This document shows positions 1-8,850 of a stretch of DNA of 64,000 bases, piece after piece. Under the pieces are notes generated by a model that worked only from the letters and a program-made list of their open reading frames with translations, had not been told where the DNA came from and made no database searches. Position numbers and translations under genes: made by a program. This DNA comes from Bordetella parapertussis. GTDB lineage: Bacteria > Pseudomonadota > Gammaproteobacteria > Burkholderiales > Burkholderiaceae_B. The DNA lies in assembly GCA_945895265.1 (NCBI GenBank), contig CAMDEF010000006.1, positions 62,001-126,000 of the forward strand. The letters are read 5' to 3'. The first letter of the stretch is position 1; every line of letters begins with the position of its first letter.

Positions 1-325
1 GCAGCACAGCATCCCATTCGTCGTCTTTCATGCGCATTGAAAGATTATCGCGGGTAATGCCGGCGTTATTGACCAAAATATGGGGCCCGCCCGATTTTTT
101 GGCCAGAGCGTCAGTTAACGCATCGCAGGCCGCAGCGTCAGTGACGTTGAGCACAACACCCCGACCGCCCTGAGCTGCTAGCGCCTCTGTGATGCCTGCA
201 GCGCCTGCTTCGGTCGTTGCAGTACCCACCACGATCGCGCCGTGCGCAGCGAGTTCTAGGGCGATCGCCCTGCCAATCCCGCGTGAAGCACCTGTCACTA
301 AGGCGACTTTATCTTTTAGATCCAT
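1..325 (-). CDS. fabG: 3-oxoacyl-ACP reductase FabG (N-terminal part, cut by window edge)
   Basis: NADPH-dependent reduction of 3-oxoacyl-ACP in fatty-acid elongation, cytoplasmic. Translating the minus strand from the ATG at 325 gives MDLKDKVALVTGASRGIGRA, the glycine-rich TGxxxGIG cofactor motif of short-chain dehydrogenases at residues about 11-18, followed by a clear NNAG motif near residue 88 and ITRDNLSMRM, typical of FabG. About 108 residues are visible; the catalytic Ser-Tyr-Lys part lies off the left edge. The gene starts 10 bp downstream of the fabD stop on the same strand, so it is part of the fab operon. Identification is firm; only the length is unknown. Confidence 0.95.
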   Translation of the reverse strand, partial: MDLKDKVALVTGASRGIGRAIALELAAHGAIVVGTATTEAGAAGITEALAAQGGRGVVLNVTDAAACDALTDALAKKSGGPHILVNNAGITRDNLSMRMKDDEWDAVL

Positions 326-335
326 GGCAATATCC

Positions 336-1271
336 TTAGGCCGCTGCCAGCGCGTCAAGCGCGGCTTGCATTGATTCGGGGTCTGTCATCGACAGCGCAA
401 CAAGCTCAGGATCAATACGTTTGACCATGCCTGCTAAGACTTTACCGGGCCCGCACTCAATAATGTGCGTAATCCCTTGCGCTTTCATGGCCTGTATCAC
501 CTCAACCCAGCGCACTGCATGCCAGGCTTGCCGTACCAAGGCATCGCGAATCGCGTCGGGCGACTGCTCGATCGCCACATCCACGTTGTTCACCACCGGA
601 ATCGCAGGAGTCGACACGTTGATCTTGGCCAATGCGCCGGCTAATACGTCTGCGGCAGGCTTGAGCAAGCTTGAATGAAAAGGGGCAGACACTGGCAAGA
701 GCATGGCACGCTTGGCCCCCGCAGCCTTTGCAGTGACGATCGCACGCTGCACGGCCGTTGCGTGACCCGCAATCACGACTTGTGAGGGCGCATTAAAATT
801 AACGGCTTCGACGACCTCACCTTCTGCTGCGTCAAGGCACGCTTGTTTGACCAAATGATCGTCAAGACCCAACACTGCAGCCATGGCGCCTGTACCGACC
901 GGTACAGCAGCCTGCATCGCATCGGCGCGGATTCGCACCACGCGCACGGCATCTGCCAGGGCCAACGCCCCCGCAGCCGTCAGTGCGGCATACTCGCCCA
1001 AACTGTGCCCGGCCATGAGGCTTGCTTTCGGGCCGCCTGCAGCACACCAAGCCTCGTACATGGCCACACCGGCCGTCAACATCGCTGGTTGCGTATTTGT
1101 CGTGAGGCTTAATTGCTCGGCCGGACCTTGCGTCATCAAGGCACCGAGGTCTTCACCCAGCGCTGCGTTAGCCTGTGCAATCACCTGCATCGCGGCAGGA
1201 TGACCTGACCAGACATCCATCATCCCAACCGACTGCGAGCCTTGGCCCGGAAAAACGAAAGCAAATTTCAT
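336..1271 (-). CDS. fabD: Malonyl-CoA:ACP transacylase FabD
   Basis: Transfers malonyl from CoA to acyl carrier protein, supplying the extender unit for fatty-acid synthesis. The 311-residue length is normal for the family. The N-terminal FPGQGSQ motif (residues 8-14), the nucleophile elbow GHSLGEYAAL near residue 92 and the downstream PVSAPFHSSL with the catalytic His are all present. It lies between fabH upstream and fabG downstream on the minus strand. Its upstream spacer of about 156 bp holds a heptanucleotide repeat instead of the tight coupling seen between the other genes of this operon, and I see no clear Shine-Dalgarno sequence before the ATG. Confidence 0.96.
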   Translation of the reverse strand: MKFAFVFPGQGSQSVGMMDVWSGHPAAMQVIAQANAALGEDLGALMTQGPAEQLSLTTNTQPAMLTAGVAMYEAWCAAGGPKASLMAGHSLGEYAALTAAGALALADAVRVVRIRADAMQAAVPVGTGAMAAVLGLDDHLVKQACLDAAEGEVVEAVNFNAPSQVVIAGHATAVQRAIVTAKAAGAKRAMLLPVSAPFHSSLLKPAADVLAGALAKINVSTPAIPVVNNVDVAIEQSPDAIRDALVRQAWHAVRWVEVIQAMKAQGITHIIECGPGKVLAGMVKRIDPELVALSMTDPESMQAALDALAAA

Positions 1272-1286
1272 AGCGTTTAGTAATTG

Positions 1287-1415
1287 AGTGTTTAGTGTTC
1301 TGTATTCTGTGTTCTGTGTTCGACGGTTCTGTGTTCTGTGTTCTGTGTTCGACGGTTCTGTGTTCTGCGTTCTGTATTCTATATTCTATATTCTATGTTC
1401 GACGGTTCTGTATCG
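1287..1415. repeat. Heptanucleotide tandem repeat (TTCTGTG-like) between fabH and fabD
   Basis: The whole fabH-fabD spacer consists of TTCTGTG/TTCTGTA/TTCTATA units in a 7-bp register, interrupted three times by TTCGACGG (1319-1326, 1348-1355, 1398-1405). Units drift toward TTCTATA at the right end. It would be transcribed as part of the leader of fabD in the operon mRNA. No coding potential is inferred: the short open frames through it are repetitive and have no family character. Confidence 0.85.
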
Positions 1416-1427
1416 AGCGCTTCGGCT

Positions 1428-2414
1428 TTACATTTTGACGAGAACAGAGCCCCAAGTGAAGCCGCCCCCAACGCCTTGCAACAGTACCAACTGACCGGGC
1501 CGAATACGCCCATCACGTCGCGCGACGTCAAGCGCCAAAGGGATACTTGCCGCCGACGTATTGGCATGCTGATCCACGGTAACCACCACTTTTTCAAGCG
1601 GGATATCTAGCTTGCGCGCCAAAAAGATCAAAATACGCGAATTAGCCTGGTGCGGAATCAACCAATCAACTTCAGACAACTGCAAACCGGCCTGAGCAAC
1701 AACCTCACGCGCAGAACGATCAAGCACCGTAACTGCCTGCTTAAAGACTGCCTGACCATCCATACGCAAAAACGGATCACCTGTTACCGCACCGTAAGCA
1801 ACGTTACCAGCAGCCGCCAAAATGCCCATCTGACTACCATCTGCATGTAATTCGGCCGATAAAATTCCGGGCTCAGTACTGGCTTTAACAACCACTGCGC
1901 CCGCGCCATCACCGAACAACACACAGGTGCCGCGATCGTTCCAGTCAAGGATGCTTGAAAACACCTCAGCGCCAATCACTAAGGCACAGCGAGCCCGACC
2001 GGCACGGATAAAAGCCTCGGCCGTGGTCAGCGCATACACAAAACCACTACAGACAGCCTGCACATCAAACGCGGCCGCCCCTTTGTTGCCTAGGTTGGCC
2101 TGCACTAAACAGGCGGTACTTGGAAACACAAAATCTGGGGTTGAGGTTGCCAAAATAATCAGATCAACTTCGCTTGCATCGACCTGTGCGTCAACAAGTG
2201 CGCGACGGGCGGCTTCAGTCGCCAGGGTGCTGGTCTTGACACCGCGCTCGGCAAGGTAACGCTGTCGAATCCCAGTGCGTTCGAAGATCCACTGATCGGA
2301 GGTTTCGATGTTTCGTGATGCAAGATCGGCAGCCAATTCGTCGTTACTGACGCAGCGCGAAGGTAAAAAACTACCTGAACCTATGATTCGCGCATAGGGC
2401 AATGCCAGTGTCAT
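1428..2414 (-). CDS. fabH: 3-oxoacyl-ACP synthase III FabH
   Basis: Condenses acetyl-CoA (or another short acyl-CoA) with malonyl-ACP to initiate fatty-acid synthesis. The 328-residue thiolase-fold protein carries the Cys-His-Asn triad: Cys122 in AVCSGF, His255 in IPHQAN and Asn285 in HANTSAAS, with the family C-terminal [10 protein letters not shown]. The start ATG at 2414 overlaps the plsX stop by four bases (ATGA), indicating translational coupling to plsX, the usual order in proteobacteria. The downstream spacer to fabD is unusually long and repetitive. Confidence 0.97.
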   Translation of the reverse strand: MTLALPYARIIGSGSFLPSRCVSNDELAADLASRNIETSDQWIFERTGIRQRYLAERGVKTSTLATEAARRALVDAQVDASEVDLIILATSTPDFVFPSTACLVQANLGNKGAAAFDVQAVCSGFVYALTTAEAFIRAGRARCALVIGAEVFSSILDWNDRGTCVLFGDGAGAVVVKASTEPGILSAELHADGSQMGILAAAGNVAYGAVTGDPFLRMDGQAVFKQAVTVLDRSAREVVAQAGLQLSEVDWLIPHQANSRILIFLARKLDIPLEKVVVTVDQHANTSAASIPLALDVARRDGRIRPGQLVLLQGVGGGFTWGSVLVKM

Positions 2415-3481
2415 GCGAGGTCTCCGGTACCATCGGTCGCGGCGAGGGATTGAGTTTGCGTCAATTGCGCAATAGCCGCCGTCGTGCGAGATAGTAAATG
2501 ATTTGCCACCGAAGCGCGGGCGCAGTCTAGCGCAAAACCAAAGGCAATCGCATCAGCCGAGCCATGGCTTTTAATCACGACACCACGCAGACCAAGCAAC
2601 GCAGCGCCGTTATAGCGCCGATTATCCGCTTGTGCCCGAAACCGCCTGAGCACGGGTAAGGCCACTAAACCGAGCACCTTCGCACCTAGGCTGCGGGTAA
2701 AGGCTTCGCGCAACATCTGCGACATCATGCGCACAACACCTTCGGCTGTTTTTAGGGCCACGTTACCCACAAAGCCATCGCACACGACAATGTCGACGGT
2801 ACCTTTAAAAATATCGTCGCCCTCGACATTGCCATAAAAATTTAACGAACTGTTGCGCAGCAATTCGCCCGCCTGCTTCACAACCTCGTTGCCTTTAATC
2901 GCTTCTTCACCAATATTCAGCAAGCCGATTGAGGGATTGGGGTTTTGCTTACCGATCTGAGCAAAGGCGGTACCCATGATGGCAAACTGCAATAAATGTT
3001 GGGCCGAGCAATCGACATTGGCCCCTAAGTCGAGCATGATGGTCGTGCCACCGAGCTGGTTCGGTAACACAGACGCAATCGCTGGTCGGTCGATACCGTC
3101 CAGTGTTTTTAATACGTATTTTGAAATGCCCATCCAGGCCCCGGTGTTGCCCGCCGAAACACAGGCATCAGCCTTGTTATCTTTGACTGTTTGTGCAGCA
3201 ACCCGCATTGACGAATCTTTTTTGCGTCGCAACGCGATTTCAACAGAGTCGTCCATATGGACGACCTCAGTCGCCGCCACAATCGTCACGCGGTCTGGCG
3301 ATACGTCTGGATAATGTTTCGCGTGCTCAGCCACTGCCTGTTTGATTGGCTCAGCGAGCCCAATCAGCAGTAGATGGGTATCTGAAAAGCGTTGGGCAAA
3401 AGCGAACGCAGCAGGGATTGTGACTGGAAGTCCCGAGTCACCACCCATGCAATCAATCGCGATACGAATCACGGCAGACAC
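2411..3481 (-). CDS. plsX: Phosphate acyltransferase PlsX
   Basis: Makes acyl-phosphate from acyl-ACP and orthophosphate, the acyl donor for PlsY in phospholipid synthesis; peripheral membrane enzyme. The 356 residues begin with the family signature [11 protein letters not shown], and contain LDLGANVDC and the VCDGFVGN motif. The gene sits between rpmF (46 bp upstream) and fabH (4-bp overlap), the conserved rpmF-plsX-fabH order. Confidence 0.96.
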   Translation of the reverse strand: MSAVIRIAIDCMGGDSGLPVTIPAAFAFAQRFSDTHLLLIGLAEPIKQAVAEHAKHYPDVSPDRVTIVAATEVVHMDDSVEIALRRKKDSSMRVAAQTVKDNKADACVSAGNTGAWMGISKYVLKTLDGIDRPAIASVLPNQLGGTTIMLDLGANVDCSAQHLLQFAIMGTAFAQIGKQNPNPSIGLLNIGEEAIKGNEVVKQAGELLRNSSLNFYGNVEGDDIFKGTVDIVVCDGFVGNVALKTAEGVVRMMSQMLREAFTRSLGAKVLGLVALPVLRRFRAQADNRRYNGAALLGLRGVVIKSHGSADAIAFGFALDCARASVANHLLSRTTAAIAQLTQTQSLAATDGTGDLA

Positions 3482-3527
3482 GTGAGGATGCGGCGGCGCG
3501 AGGGGGCCAGTAGCCCGTCAACCCGCT

Positions 3528-3710
3528 TTATTCGTCAGTCTTGGTCTTGAGGATCTTACGACCACGATACACCCCGGTTGGGCTGATGTGGTGACGCAGA
3601 TGCTGCTCGCCAGTATTGGGCTCGACCGCAGTTGAGGGATTAACCAAAAAATCATGCGAACGGTGCATACCGCGCTTTGATGGGGATTTTTTATTTTGCT
3701 GAACAGCCAT
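3528..3710 (-). CDS. rpmF: 50S ribosomal protein L32
   Basis: Small protein of the large ribosomal subunit. The 60-residue product starts [20 protein letters not shown], the universal L32 N-terminus, followed by the [14 protein letters not shown] segment. The frame starting at 3710 is chosen because it carries this sequence; a longer overlapping open frame in this stretch is spurious. It lies between yceD and plsX, as in most proteobacteria. The zinc-ribbon cysteines of some L32 proteins are absent, so this is the cysteine-free form. Confidence 0.97.
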   Translation of the reverse strand: MAVQQNKKSPSKRGMHRSHDFLVNPSTAVEPNTGEQHLRHHISPTGVYRGRKILKTKTDE

Positions 3711-3759
3711 GACAACTCCTGTGGATCGGCGAATTGTACGCCAACCATCTCAATAATAA

Positions 3760-4368
3760 CTACTGACTTTTAATCTTAAGCTGCCCCAAGACTGCAAATG
3801 GCGAGGGGCGCTGCATATCTGCGGCAGAATCTGGAGCTTGCGCCTCAGTTCCTGCCTCACCTAAGGGCTCAGGACATATTTCATGTCTAGGCACATAGGG
3901 CACTTCTAAAATCATTTCGTCTTCAACAAGCTCTAACAAATTAAATGTTGGAGACCCCATTATCTTTTCAGGTGCATCTAAATCGGTATCCTCAAGATCA
4001 CTGTGATCGAGGTCAGACTCACGCACCACTAATTCAAATACGGTTTGCCGGTCAACCGAGAGCATCAAATCCCCCAGGCATCTTTGGCACTCAAGCAACA
4101 GCAAAGCCTGAATCTTTACTAACAGCTGCAATTTACCGATCTTACTGCGCCGCCCCTGAAGCGAATATTTTACCAATCCGGGGTGTTGCGGGGGTTGCTC
4201 AAGAGCGACCAACTCTGCAAAGGGCTGTTCTGGCACATCTTCAAGCAAGCGATCTAGCCGATTGACCGAAAATACCCCTTCTATCAACTGACCGCGGCGC
4301 GCAAACTCGAACACGTCAACGACAGGCGGCACCCCTAACCTAAAGCGTGGACTAAGATCTTTTGACAT
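3760..4368 (-). CDS. yceD: YceD family protein (DUF177)
   Basis: Conserved protein of the DUF177/YceD family, linked in other bacteria to 23S rRNA metabolism and always found beside rpmF. The 202-residue product has the family's conserved LECQRCLGDL Cys-x2-Cys element in the middle and an acidic second half, and is followed 49 bp later by rpmF. It is the first gene of the minus-strand yceD-rpmF-plsX-fabH-fabD-fabG unit, so the operon promoter should lie in the 173-bp divergent gap to maf. The molecular function is not established from the sequence. Confidence 0.88.
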   Translation of the reverse strand: MSKDLSPRFRLGVPPVVDVFEFARRGQLIEGVFSVNRLDRLLEDVPEQPFAELVALEQPPQHPGLVKYSLQGRRSKIGKLQLLVKIQALLLLECQRCLGDLMLSVDRQTVFELVVRESDLDHSDLEDTDLDAPEKIMGSPTFNLLELVEDEMILEVPYVPRHEICPEPLGEAGTEAQAPDSAADMQRPSPFAVLGQLKIKSQ

Positions 4369-4517
4369 CCTCTTATCCTTGCCGACTTTTATGCTTTAAA
4401 ACAGAGCAGCAGCGCGGTGTAACTAAGTAAGCTTTTGTGCAACTACAGAAGCAGCAAAGCAAGAGATAATAGCGTGTATACCCCCTTAACGTCAATAGGC
4501 CGAACCACACCACCCTG

Positions 4518-4587
4518 CCCTCGTGACCCCTCGTTTAATCCTTGGCTAAAGTTCAAAGTCCCCTCGTGACCCCTCGTTTAATCCTTG
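4518..4587 (+). repeat. 27-bp direct duplication of the maf start region
   Basis: The same 27 bases, beginning CCCTCGTGACCCCTCG, occur at 4518-4544 and 4561-4587, 43 bp apart. The second copy encodes the maf N-terminus PLVTPRLILA; the first would read V-T-P-R-L-I-L-G-stop from its own GTG at 4523. It looks like a small tandem duplication of the 5' end of the gene. Confidence 0.9.
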
Positions 4588-5156
4588 CCTCAAGCTCCAA
4601 ATACCGCCAAGAACTCCTCTCTAGGCTAAATATTCCTTTCCTATCTGTCTCGCCGGATGTTGATGAGACGCCTTTTCCGGGTGAGCCGCCCGAGCAGCTG
4701 GCCTTGCGACTGGCGCTTGCCAAAGCGCGGCATATCGCGCAGGCTTATCCCACGCATGTCGTGATTGGGGCCGATCAAGTCGCCTCGCTTCACGACCGCC
4801 CCTTAGGCAAACCTGGTCATGCTGTGGCTGCGCACGCGCAATTGCGGCAGTTGTCGGGCCAGACAGTCACTTTTTTTAGCGCGATGGCCGTAGTGCTAGG
4901 CTCGCATGTGCAAAGCACGGTTGTGCCAACCCATTGCGTCTTTCGTCACCTCTCTGAGGCTGCAATCGCGCGCTACATCACCATCGATCAACCCTTTGAC
5001 ACGGCAGGCAGTGCCAAAGCCGAGTGCCTGGGTATTGCGCTGATGCAAAGCATGCATAGTAGCGACCCAACTTCAATCATTGGGCTACCGCTCATCGAGT
5101 TGACTAAAATGCTCGCCCAGGTTGGGCTCGATCCACTAGATGAACACATTCAATGA
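4542..5156 (+). CDS. yceF: Maf family nucleotide pyrophosphatase, YceF type (7-methyl-GTP pyrophosphatase)
   Basis: Hydrolyses a non-canonical nucleoside triphosphate to the monophosphate, a house-cleaning role. The N-terminal LILASSSKYRQELL motif, the DVDETPFPGE segment and GADQVASLHDRPLGKPG are diagnostic; Gln after the GAD motif (rather than Thr) points to the YceF m7GTP-specific subgroup, as does the position next to yceD-rpmF. The open frame begins with TTG at 4542; an equally plausible start is GTG at 4566, which removes eight residues and gives the standard Maf N-terminus. No good Shine-Dalgarno sequence supports either. The start region is duplicated just upstream. The stop overlaps the next gene (ATGA). 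Confidence 0.9.
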   Translation: MAKVQSPLVTPRLILASSSKYRQELLSRLNIPFLSVSPDVDETPFPGEPPEQLALRLALAKARHIAQAYPTHVVIGADQVASLHDRPLGKPGHAVAAHAQLRQLSGQTVTFFSAMAVVLGSHVQSTVVPTHCVFRHLSEAAIARYITIDQPFDTAGSAKAECLGIALMQSMHSSDPTSIIGLPLIELTKMLAQVGLDPLDEHIQ

Positions 5157-5887
5157 CAACACCATCGTCTTCTTCCACACGCGGCACCCTGCATCTCATG
5201 CCCGTGGGCTTGGGGCTAGCTCCGATCGAGCAGTGGCTACCTGCTGCTGCGCAAGCGCAGGCAGGCTTACTGAGCTGCTACATCGCAGAAAACGCTAAAA
5301 CCGCCCGCGCATTTTTAAAGCTGGTGGCGCTCGCTAGGCCCCTGCAAGAGATCACCATTCACGAATTAAGCCCACGCGTCGATGACGCGCAGTTGCAAAG
5401 CTGGCTGCAGCCTCTGCGCGCAGGTTTCGATATCGGTCTTGTCTCTGAGGCGGGCTGCCCAGCGGTCGCTGACCCGGGTGCGCGTGCAGTCACCATCGCA
5501 CACAACTGGGGCGTCACGGTTAAGCCATGGGTGGGGCCCTCATCAATCCTCTTGGGGTTGATGGCAAGCGGGCTTGACGGGCAACGGTTTACGTTTCATG
5601 GCTATGCGCCAGTCGATGCCACCGACCGCAGCCGGCAGCTACAAGTTTGGGAACAAACCTCAAGCAAACAAAAGCAAACTCAATTGCTGATCGAAACGCC
5701 CTACCGCAACCTGGCGATGTTCAGCAGCTTGCTTGAACATCTCAAGGGCAACACCCGGCTGTGTGTCGCACGCTCACTCACCACCAAAGATGAATGGATA
5801 CGTACACTCACAGTCACGCAATGGAAATCCCAACCCAAGCCCGAGCTCGACAAGCACCCGACTCTGTTTTTGTTTCAAGCTGCTTAG
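5153..5887 (+). CDS. SAM-dependent methyltransferase, tetrapyrrole methylase fold (RsmI-related)
   Basis: Probable S-adenosylmethionine-dependent methyltransferase of the tetrapyrrole/corrin methylase superfamily. Seen are LMPVGLGLAPIEQWLP at the N-terminus, DIGLVSEAGCPAVADPGA in the middle (the motif shared with RsmI, the 16S rRNA 2'-O-methyltransferase for C1402), VGPSSILLGLMASGLDGQRFTFHGY and LLIETPYRN. At 244 residues it is shorter than true RsmI (about 280), and beta-proteobacteria normally have a separate rsmI, so the substrate is uncertain. It is translationally coupled to maf through a 4-base overlap. Confidence 0.82.
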   Translation: MTTPSSSSTRGTLHLMPVGLGLAPIEQWLPAAAQAQAGLLSCYIAENAKTARAFLKLVALARPLQEITIHELSPRVDDAQLQSWLQPLRAGFDIGLVSEAGCPAVADPGARAVTIAHNWGVTVKPWVGPSSILLGLMASGLDGQRFTFHGYAPVDATDRSRQLQVWEQTSSKQKQTQLLIETPYRNLAMFSSLLEHLKGNTRLCVARSLTTKDEWIRTLTVTQWKSQPKPELDKHPTLFLFQAA

Positions 5888-5924
5888 AGTCCTCTTCTGC
5901 GCGGGCGGGCGACTAATCATGAAT

Positions 5925-6005
5925 GACTAAAATTTTTGATGACTAAAATTTTTTACGACCAAAATTTTTTTTTAACAACTAAAATTTTTAACGATTGAGA
6001 TTTTC
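5925..6005. repeat. AT-rich tandem repeat upstream of amiD
   Basis: Four near-identical copies of GACTAAAATTTTT start at 5925, 5941, 5957 and 5977, with a fifth degraded copy ending just before the amiD ATG. Spacing is 16, 16 and 20 bp. The stretch is strikingly AT-rich compared with its surroundings. Confidence 0.8.
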
Positions 6006-6006
6006 A

Positions 6007-6918
6007 ATGACTGAGTTTGTTTTACCGCAATATCAAATAGGCGCTCGGCTCCAGCCCCAAAAGACTCTCTTTACTCTCATACGAGAGCAGGCTTTTGCAA
6101 CATTCGCTCGCTGTCGGTCGCTGTTAGTCGTTTTGCTGTTGCTGGCGTTAGCGGGCTGTGCGTCGCAAAAAAGTGGCGGCCCTTACCAGCTAGATGAGAC
6201 GCTCAAGGCCAACGGCAAAAATAGCCGCATCGACATCATCGTGCTGCACTATACGGCGTCAACCAAGCCAAGCGCTTTGCTGACCCTCACCAACCGCGAG
6301 GTCAGTGCACATTACGTTGTGTCTGACGATAGCAAACCGGTCGTGTATAAGTTGGTTGACGAGAGCCTGAGTGCCTGGCACGCCGGCGAGAGTAGCTGGT
6401 ACGGTCGTACCTTCATCAACCCTCGGTCAATCGGGATTGAAATTGTGCATCCGGGTTGGGCACGCAACAGTAGCGGTGATGCCGGCCCTTTGTTTCCTGC
6501 CGCACAAATCGACGCAGTGATCGCGCTGACACGTGAAGTTGCCAAGCGTCATGGCGTTGCACCTGAAAATATCGTAGGTCATAGCGATGTCGCGCCGCTG
6601 CGCAAGCAAGATCCTGGGCCTGCGTTTCCCTGGAAAAAACTCGCACAGGCCGGCGTTGGCCGCTGGTTTGATGAGGCTGCGGCCGCAAAATATCAAGCCG
6701 AATACGTACGCAATGGCCCGCCCGACGCAGGCTGGTTTCAAAAGCAATTAAAACGCGTGGGCTATAGCGTGCCCGAATCTAATTACTTTGACGCAAACAC
6801 CCTACACACGATTGCCGCGTTTCAAATGCATTATCGGCCCGAGCTAGTCAACAGCAAACCCGACGCACAAACGGCAGCCAGATTGCGAGCCTTACCCACC
6901 AATGGCTCGGGGCTTTAG
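6007..6918 (+). CDS. amiD: N-acetylmuramoyl-L-alanine amidase, AmiD-like lipoprotein
   Basis: Zinc amidase that cleaves the lactyl-amide bond between muramic acid and the stem peptide; predicted outer-membrane lipoprotein. Start chosen at the ATG at 6007 rather than TTG 5995. An unusually long N-terminal region of about 40 residues precedes a hydrophobic stretch ending in the lipobox LAGC, so the true start may be later. The Amidase_2 domain follows: IVLHYTAS (first Zn His), an N-P-R-S-I-G-I-E-I element, GHSDVAPLRKQDPGPAFPW (second His and Asp ligand). The C-terminal 75 residues look like a PG_binding_1 domain. It stands alone; the next gene is convergent. Confidence 0.87.
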   Translation: MTEFVLPQYQIGARLQPQKTLFTLIREQAFATFARCRSLLVVLLLLALAGCASQKSGGPYQLDETLKANGKNSRIDIIVLHYTASTKPSALLTLTNREVSAHYVVSDDSKPVVYKLVDESLSAWHAGESSWYGRTFINPRSIGIEIVHPGWARNSSGDAGPLFPAAQIDAVIALTREVAKRHGVAPENIVGHSDVAPLRKQDPGPAFPWKKLAQAGVGRWFDEAAAAKYQAEYVRNGPPDAGWFQKQLKRVGYSVPESNYFDANTLHTIAAFQMHYRPELVNSKPDAQTAARLRALPTNGSGL

Positions 6919-6937
6919 AGCGCTAGGGGCTACGGGC

Positions 6938-7549
6938 TTAAGGAGTTCGGCGTTTTTGAAAACGCCACAAACGCCACCCCAACAGTAGCGCTGTGACTGC
7001 GGCGTAGATCGCCACCGATGTGAAATCATTTTTACCGGCCTTGTGCCAGTAGTAGTGCAGCAAACCAAGCAAGGCAATCGCATAAATCGAACTATGCAAG
7101 TGCTGCCAGCGTCGCCCAAGCCTGCGCATCCAGCCGTGGGTTGAGGTAATCGCCAACAACGACATTGTCAAAAAAGCCGCCATGCCGACCATAATGAAGG
7201 GTCGCCTCCAAACATCAGACAACATCGGCGCCCACTCAAAGCTTTGATCCCACCAAGCCCAAGCGAGCGCGTGCAAGCTGGCGTAAAAGAAGGTGAACAG
7301 CCCGCACATTCTTCGCCAACGCAACAGGGCGGGTTGATTCAACCACAACCTCAGCGGCGACACAGACAGCGTCACGAGCAGGCACACCAAGGTCCACGTA
7401 CCCGACGAGCGCGACAAAAACTCAACCGGATTCACCGTCAAATCATTTTGTATCCCAAGCCAAATCCAACGGGCTAGCGGATATAAGCCAGCAACGAAGA
7501 GCAAGATTTTTGCGCGATCAAGCGTGCGAGCAGAAAGAGTGGGGATCAT
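6938..7549 (-). CDS. msrQ: Heme-binding membrane subunit MsrQ of the methionine sulfoxide reductase system
   Basis: Inner-membrane b-type cytochrome that passes electrons from the respiratory chain to periplasmic MsrP for repair of oxidised methionine. The 203-residue product has about six hydrophobic segments, histidines in the TFFYASLHALAW and HSSIYAIALLGLLHYYW segments suited to heme ligation, and the family C-terminal YAAVTALLLGWRLWRF. It lies directly downstream of msrP on the same strand with a 94-bp gap. The family was formerly called YedZ. Confidence 0.93.
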   Translation of the reverse strand: MIPTLSARTLDRAKILLFVAGLYPLARWIWLGIQNDLTVNPVEFLSRSSGTWTLVCLLVTLSVSPLRLWLNQPALLRWRRMCGLFTFFYASLHALAWAWWDQSFEWAPMLSDVWRRPFIMVGMAAFLTMSLLAITSTHGWMRRLGRRWQHLHSSIYAIALLGLLHYYWHKAGKNDFTSVAIYAAVTALLLGWRLWRFQKRRTP

Positions 7550-7643
7550 CTAGGGTAGTCACTTCGAGTGCTGCTTGTGCGCTTCAAGAGTCGCCTCAGG
7601 CATTCGAAAGCGACTTGACACGACCACAGGTTACCCATGCGTT

Positions 7644-8603
7644 TCAATAGTTTTTACGCAGATCCATACCCGTGTACAAAGACGCCACTTCGTTGCCATA
7701 GCCATTGAACATCAGCGTTTTGCGTTTCGGTGCAAACAGCCCGTCTTCACCGATGCGACGCTCTGTCGCCTGACTCCAACGTGGGTGTGACACCTCGGGG
7801 TTCACATTTGAATAAAAGCCGTATTCGCTCGGCAGTGCTTTCATCCAGCTACTCACGGGTTGTTTCTCGGTCAGACGAATCGTAACGATGGACTTGGCTG
7901 ATTTGAAACCGTATTTCCAGGGCACCATCAGGCGCACAGGCGCACCGTTTTGATTGGGTAAGACTTTGCCGTACATGCCCAACACCAACATCGTCAGAGG
8001 ATGCATGGCCTCGTCTAAACGCAAGGCCTCGTTATACGGCCATTGAATGGTGCGCGAGCTCAAGCCAGGCATATTCTTAGGCTGTACATCGGTAATAAAC
8101 TCAACGTACTTTGCATTACCTGTTGGTTGCACTTGTTTTAAGAGCTCGGACATTGAGTAACCAATCCACGGGATCACCATCGACCACCCTTCGACGCAAC
8201 GCATGCGATAGGTACGCTCTTCAAGAGGTGCGAGTTTACGAATGTCATCGATATCTAAAGTTTTGGGGCTGACCACCTCGCCCTCTATGCGAAGCTTCCA
8301 GGGACTTGTTTGCAGCCTATGCGCATGCTTAACCGGATCACCTTTATCTAGGCCGAACTCGTAAAAATTGTTGTAAGACGCCGCGTCTTTTTCTGGTGTG
8401 CGAGGCTCCATGGTGAAGAACCGTTTTGAGACCGTTGCCTCAAGACTAGGTAAGGTCGCTGCGCCACCAATCGAGGGCCAGCCCGCCGTCGCCCCAGTCA
8501 ATACTGAGGCGCCCGCCGCTTTTATCCAGTGGCGACGGCTTTGCCAAACCTCTTCAGGGGTGATTTCAGAGCTGTGAATCTGGGGGGCACGGTAATTGGG
8601 CAT
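7644..8603 (-). CDS. msrP: Molybdopterin catalytic subunit MsrP, protein-methionine-sulfoxide reductase
   Basis: Periplasmic molybdoenzyme that reduces methionine sulfoxide in proteins. A twin-arginine signal, [10 protein letters not shown] at residues 22-31, precedes the mature domain. Cys136 in RMRCVEGW is the expected molybdenum ligand; [20 protein letters not shown] is the conserved pterin-binding segment. At 319 residues it has the family's usual length. It heads the msrP-msrQ pair; the promoter should lie in the 247-bp gap up to 8850, in which I see no other gene. Confidence 0.95.
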   Translation of the reverse strand: MPNYRAPQIHSSEITPEEVWQSRRHWIKAAGASVLTGATAGWPSIGGAATLPSLEATVSKRFFTMEPRTPEKDAASYNNFYEFGLDKGDPVKHAHRLQTSPWKLRIEGEVVSPKTLDIDDIRKLAPLEERTYRMRCVEGWSMVIPWIGYSMSELLKQVQPTGNAKYVEFITDVQPKNMPGLSSRTIQWPYNEALRLDEAMHPLTMLVLGMYGKVLPNQNGAPVRLMVPWKYGFKSAKSIVTIRLTEKQPVSSWMKALPSEYGFYSNVNPEVSHPRWSQATERRIGEDGLFAPKRKTLMFNGYGNEVASLYTGMDLRKNY

Positions 8604-8850
8604 CTGGCACTCAAGTTTGAAAGTTTAGAAAGGCGACGTTCGAAGCCATCAAAAACGCTGCTCGAACAGGTAGTGATTAAACCAACAAAGGATCCGCACG
8701 ACTAGCATCTAGCGAAATCATCACTGCTTTAGAATAACCAACGCCGCACGATTTGCCAACGATAACCTTGCAGAGCGGCTAAATTGCAGCGAATCAAATC
8801 GACCTGATTCCAAGATTCGTCAAAACAGCTTGAGGTGTCGCACCTTTTGA

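Noticed and set aside
1288..1610. Open frames through the heptanucleotide tract.
   Set aside because: They encode repetitive VLYSVFC-like peptides produced by the 7-bp repeat and run antisense into fabH.
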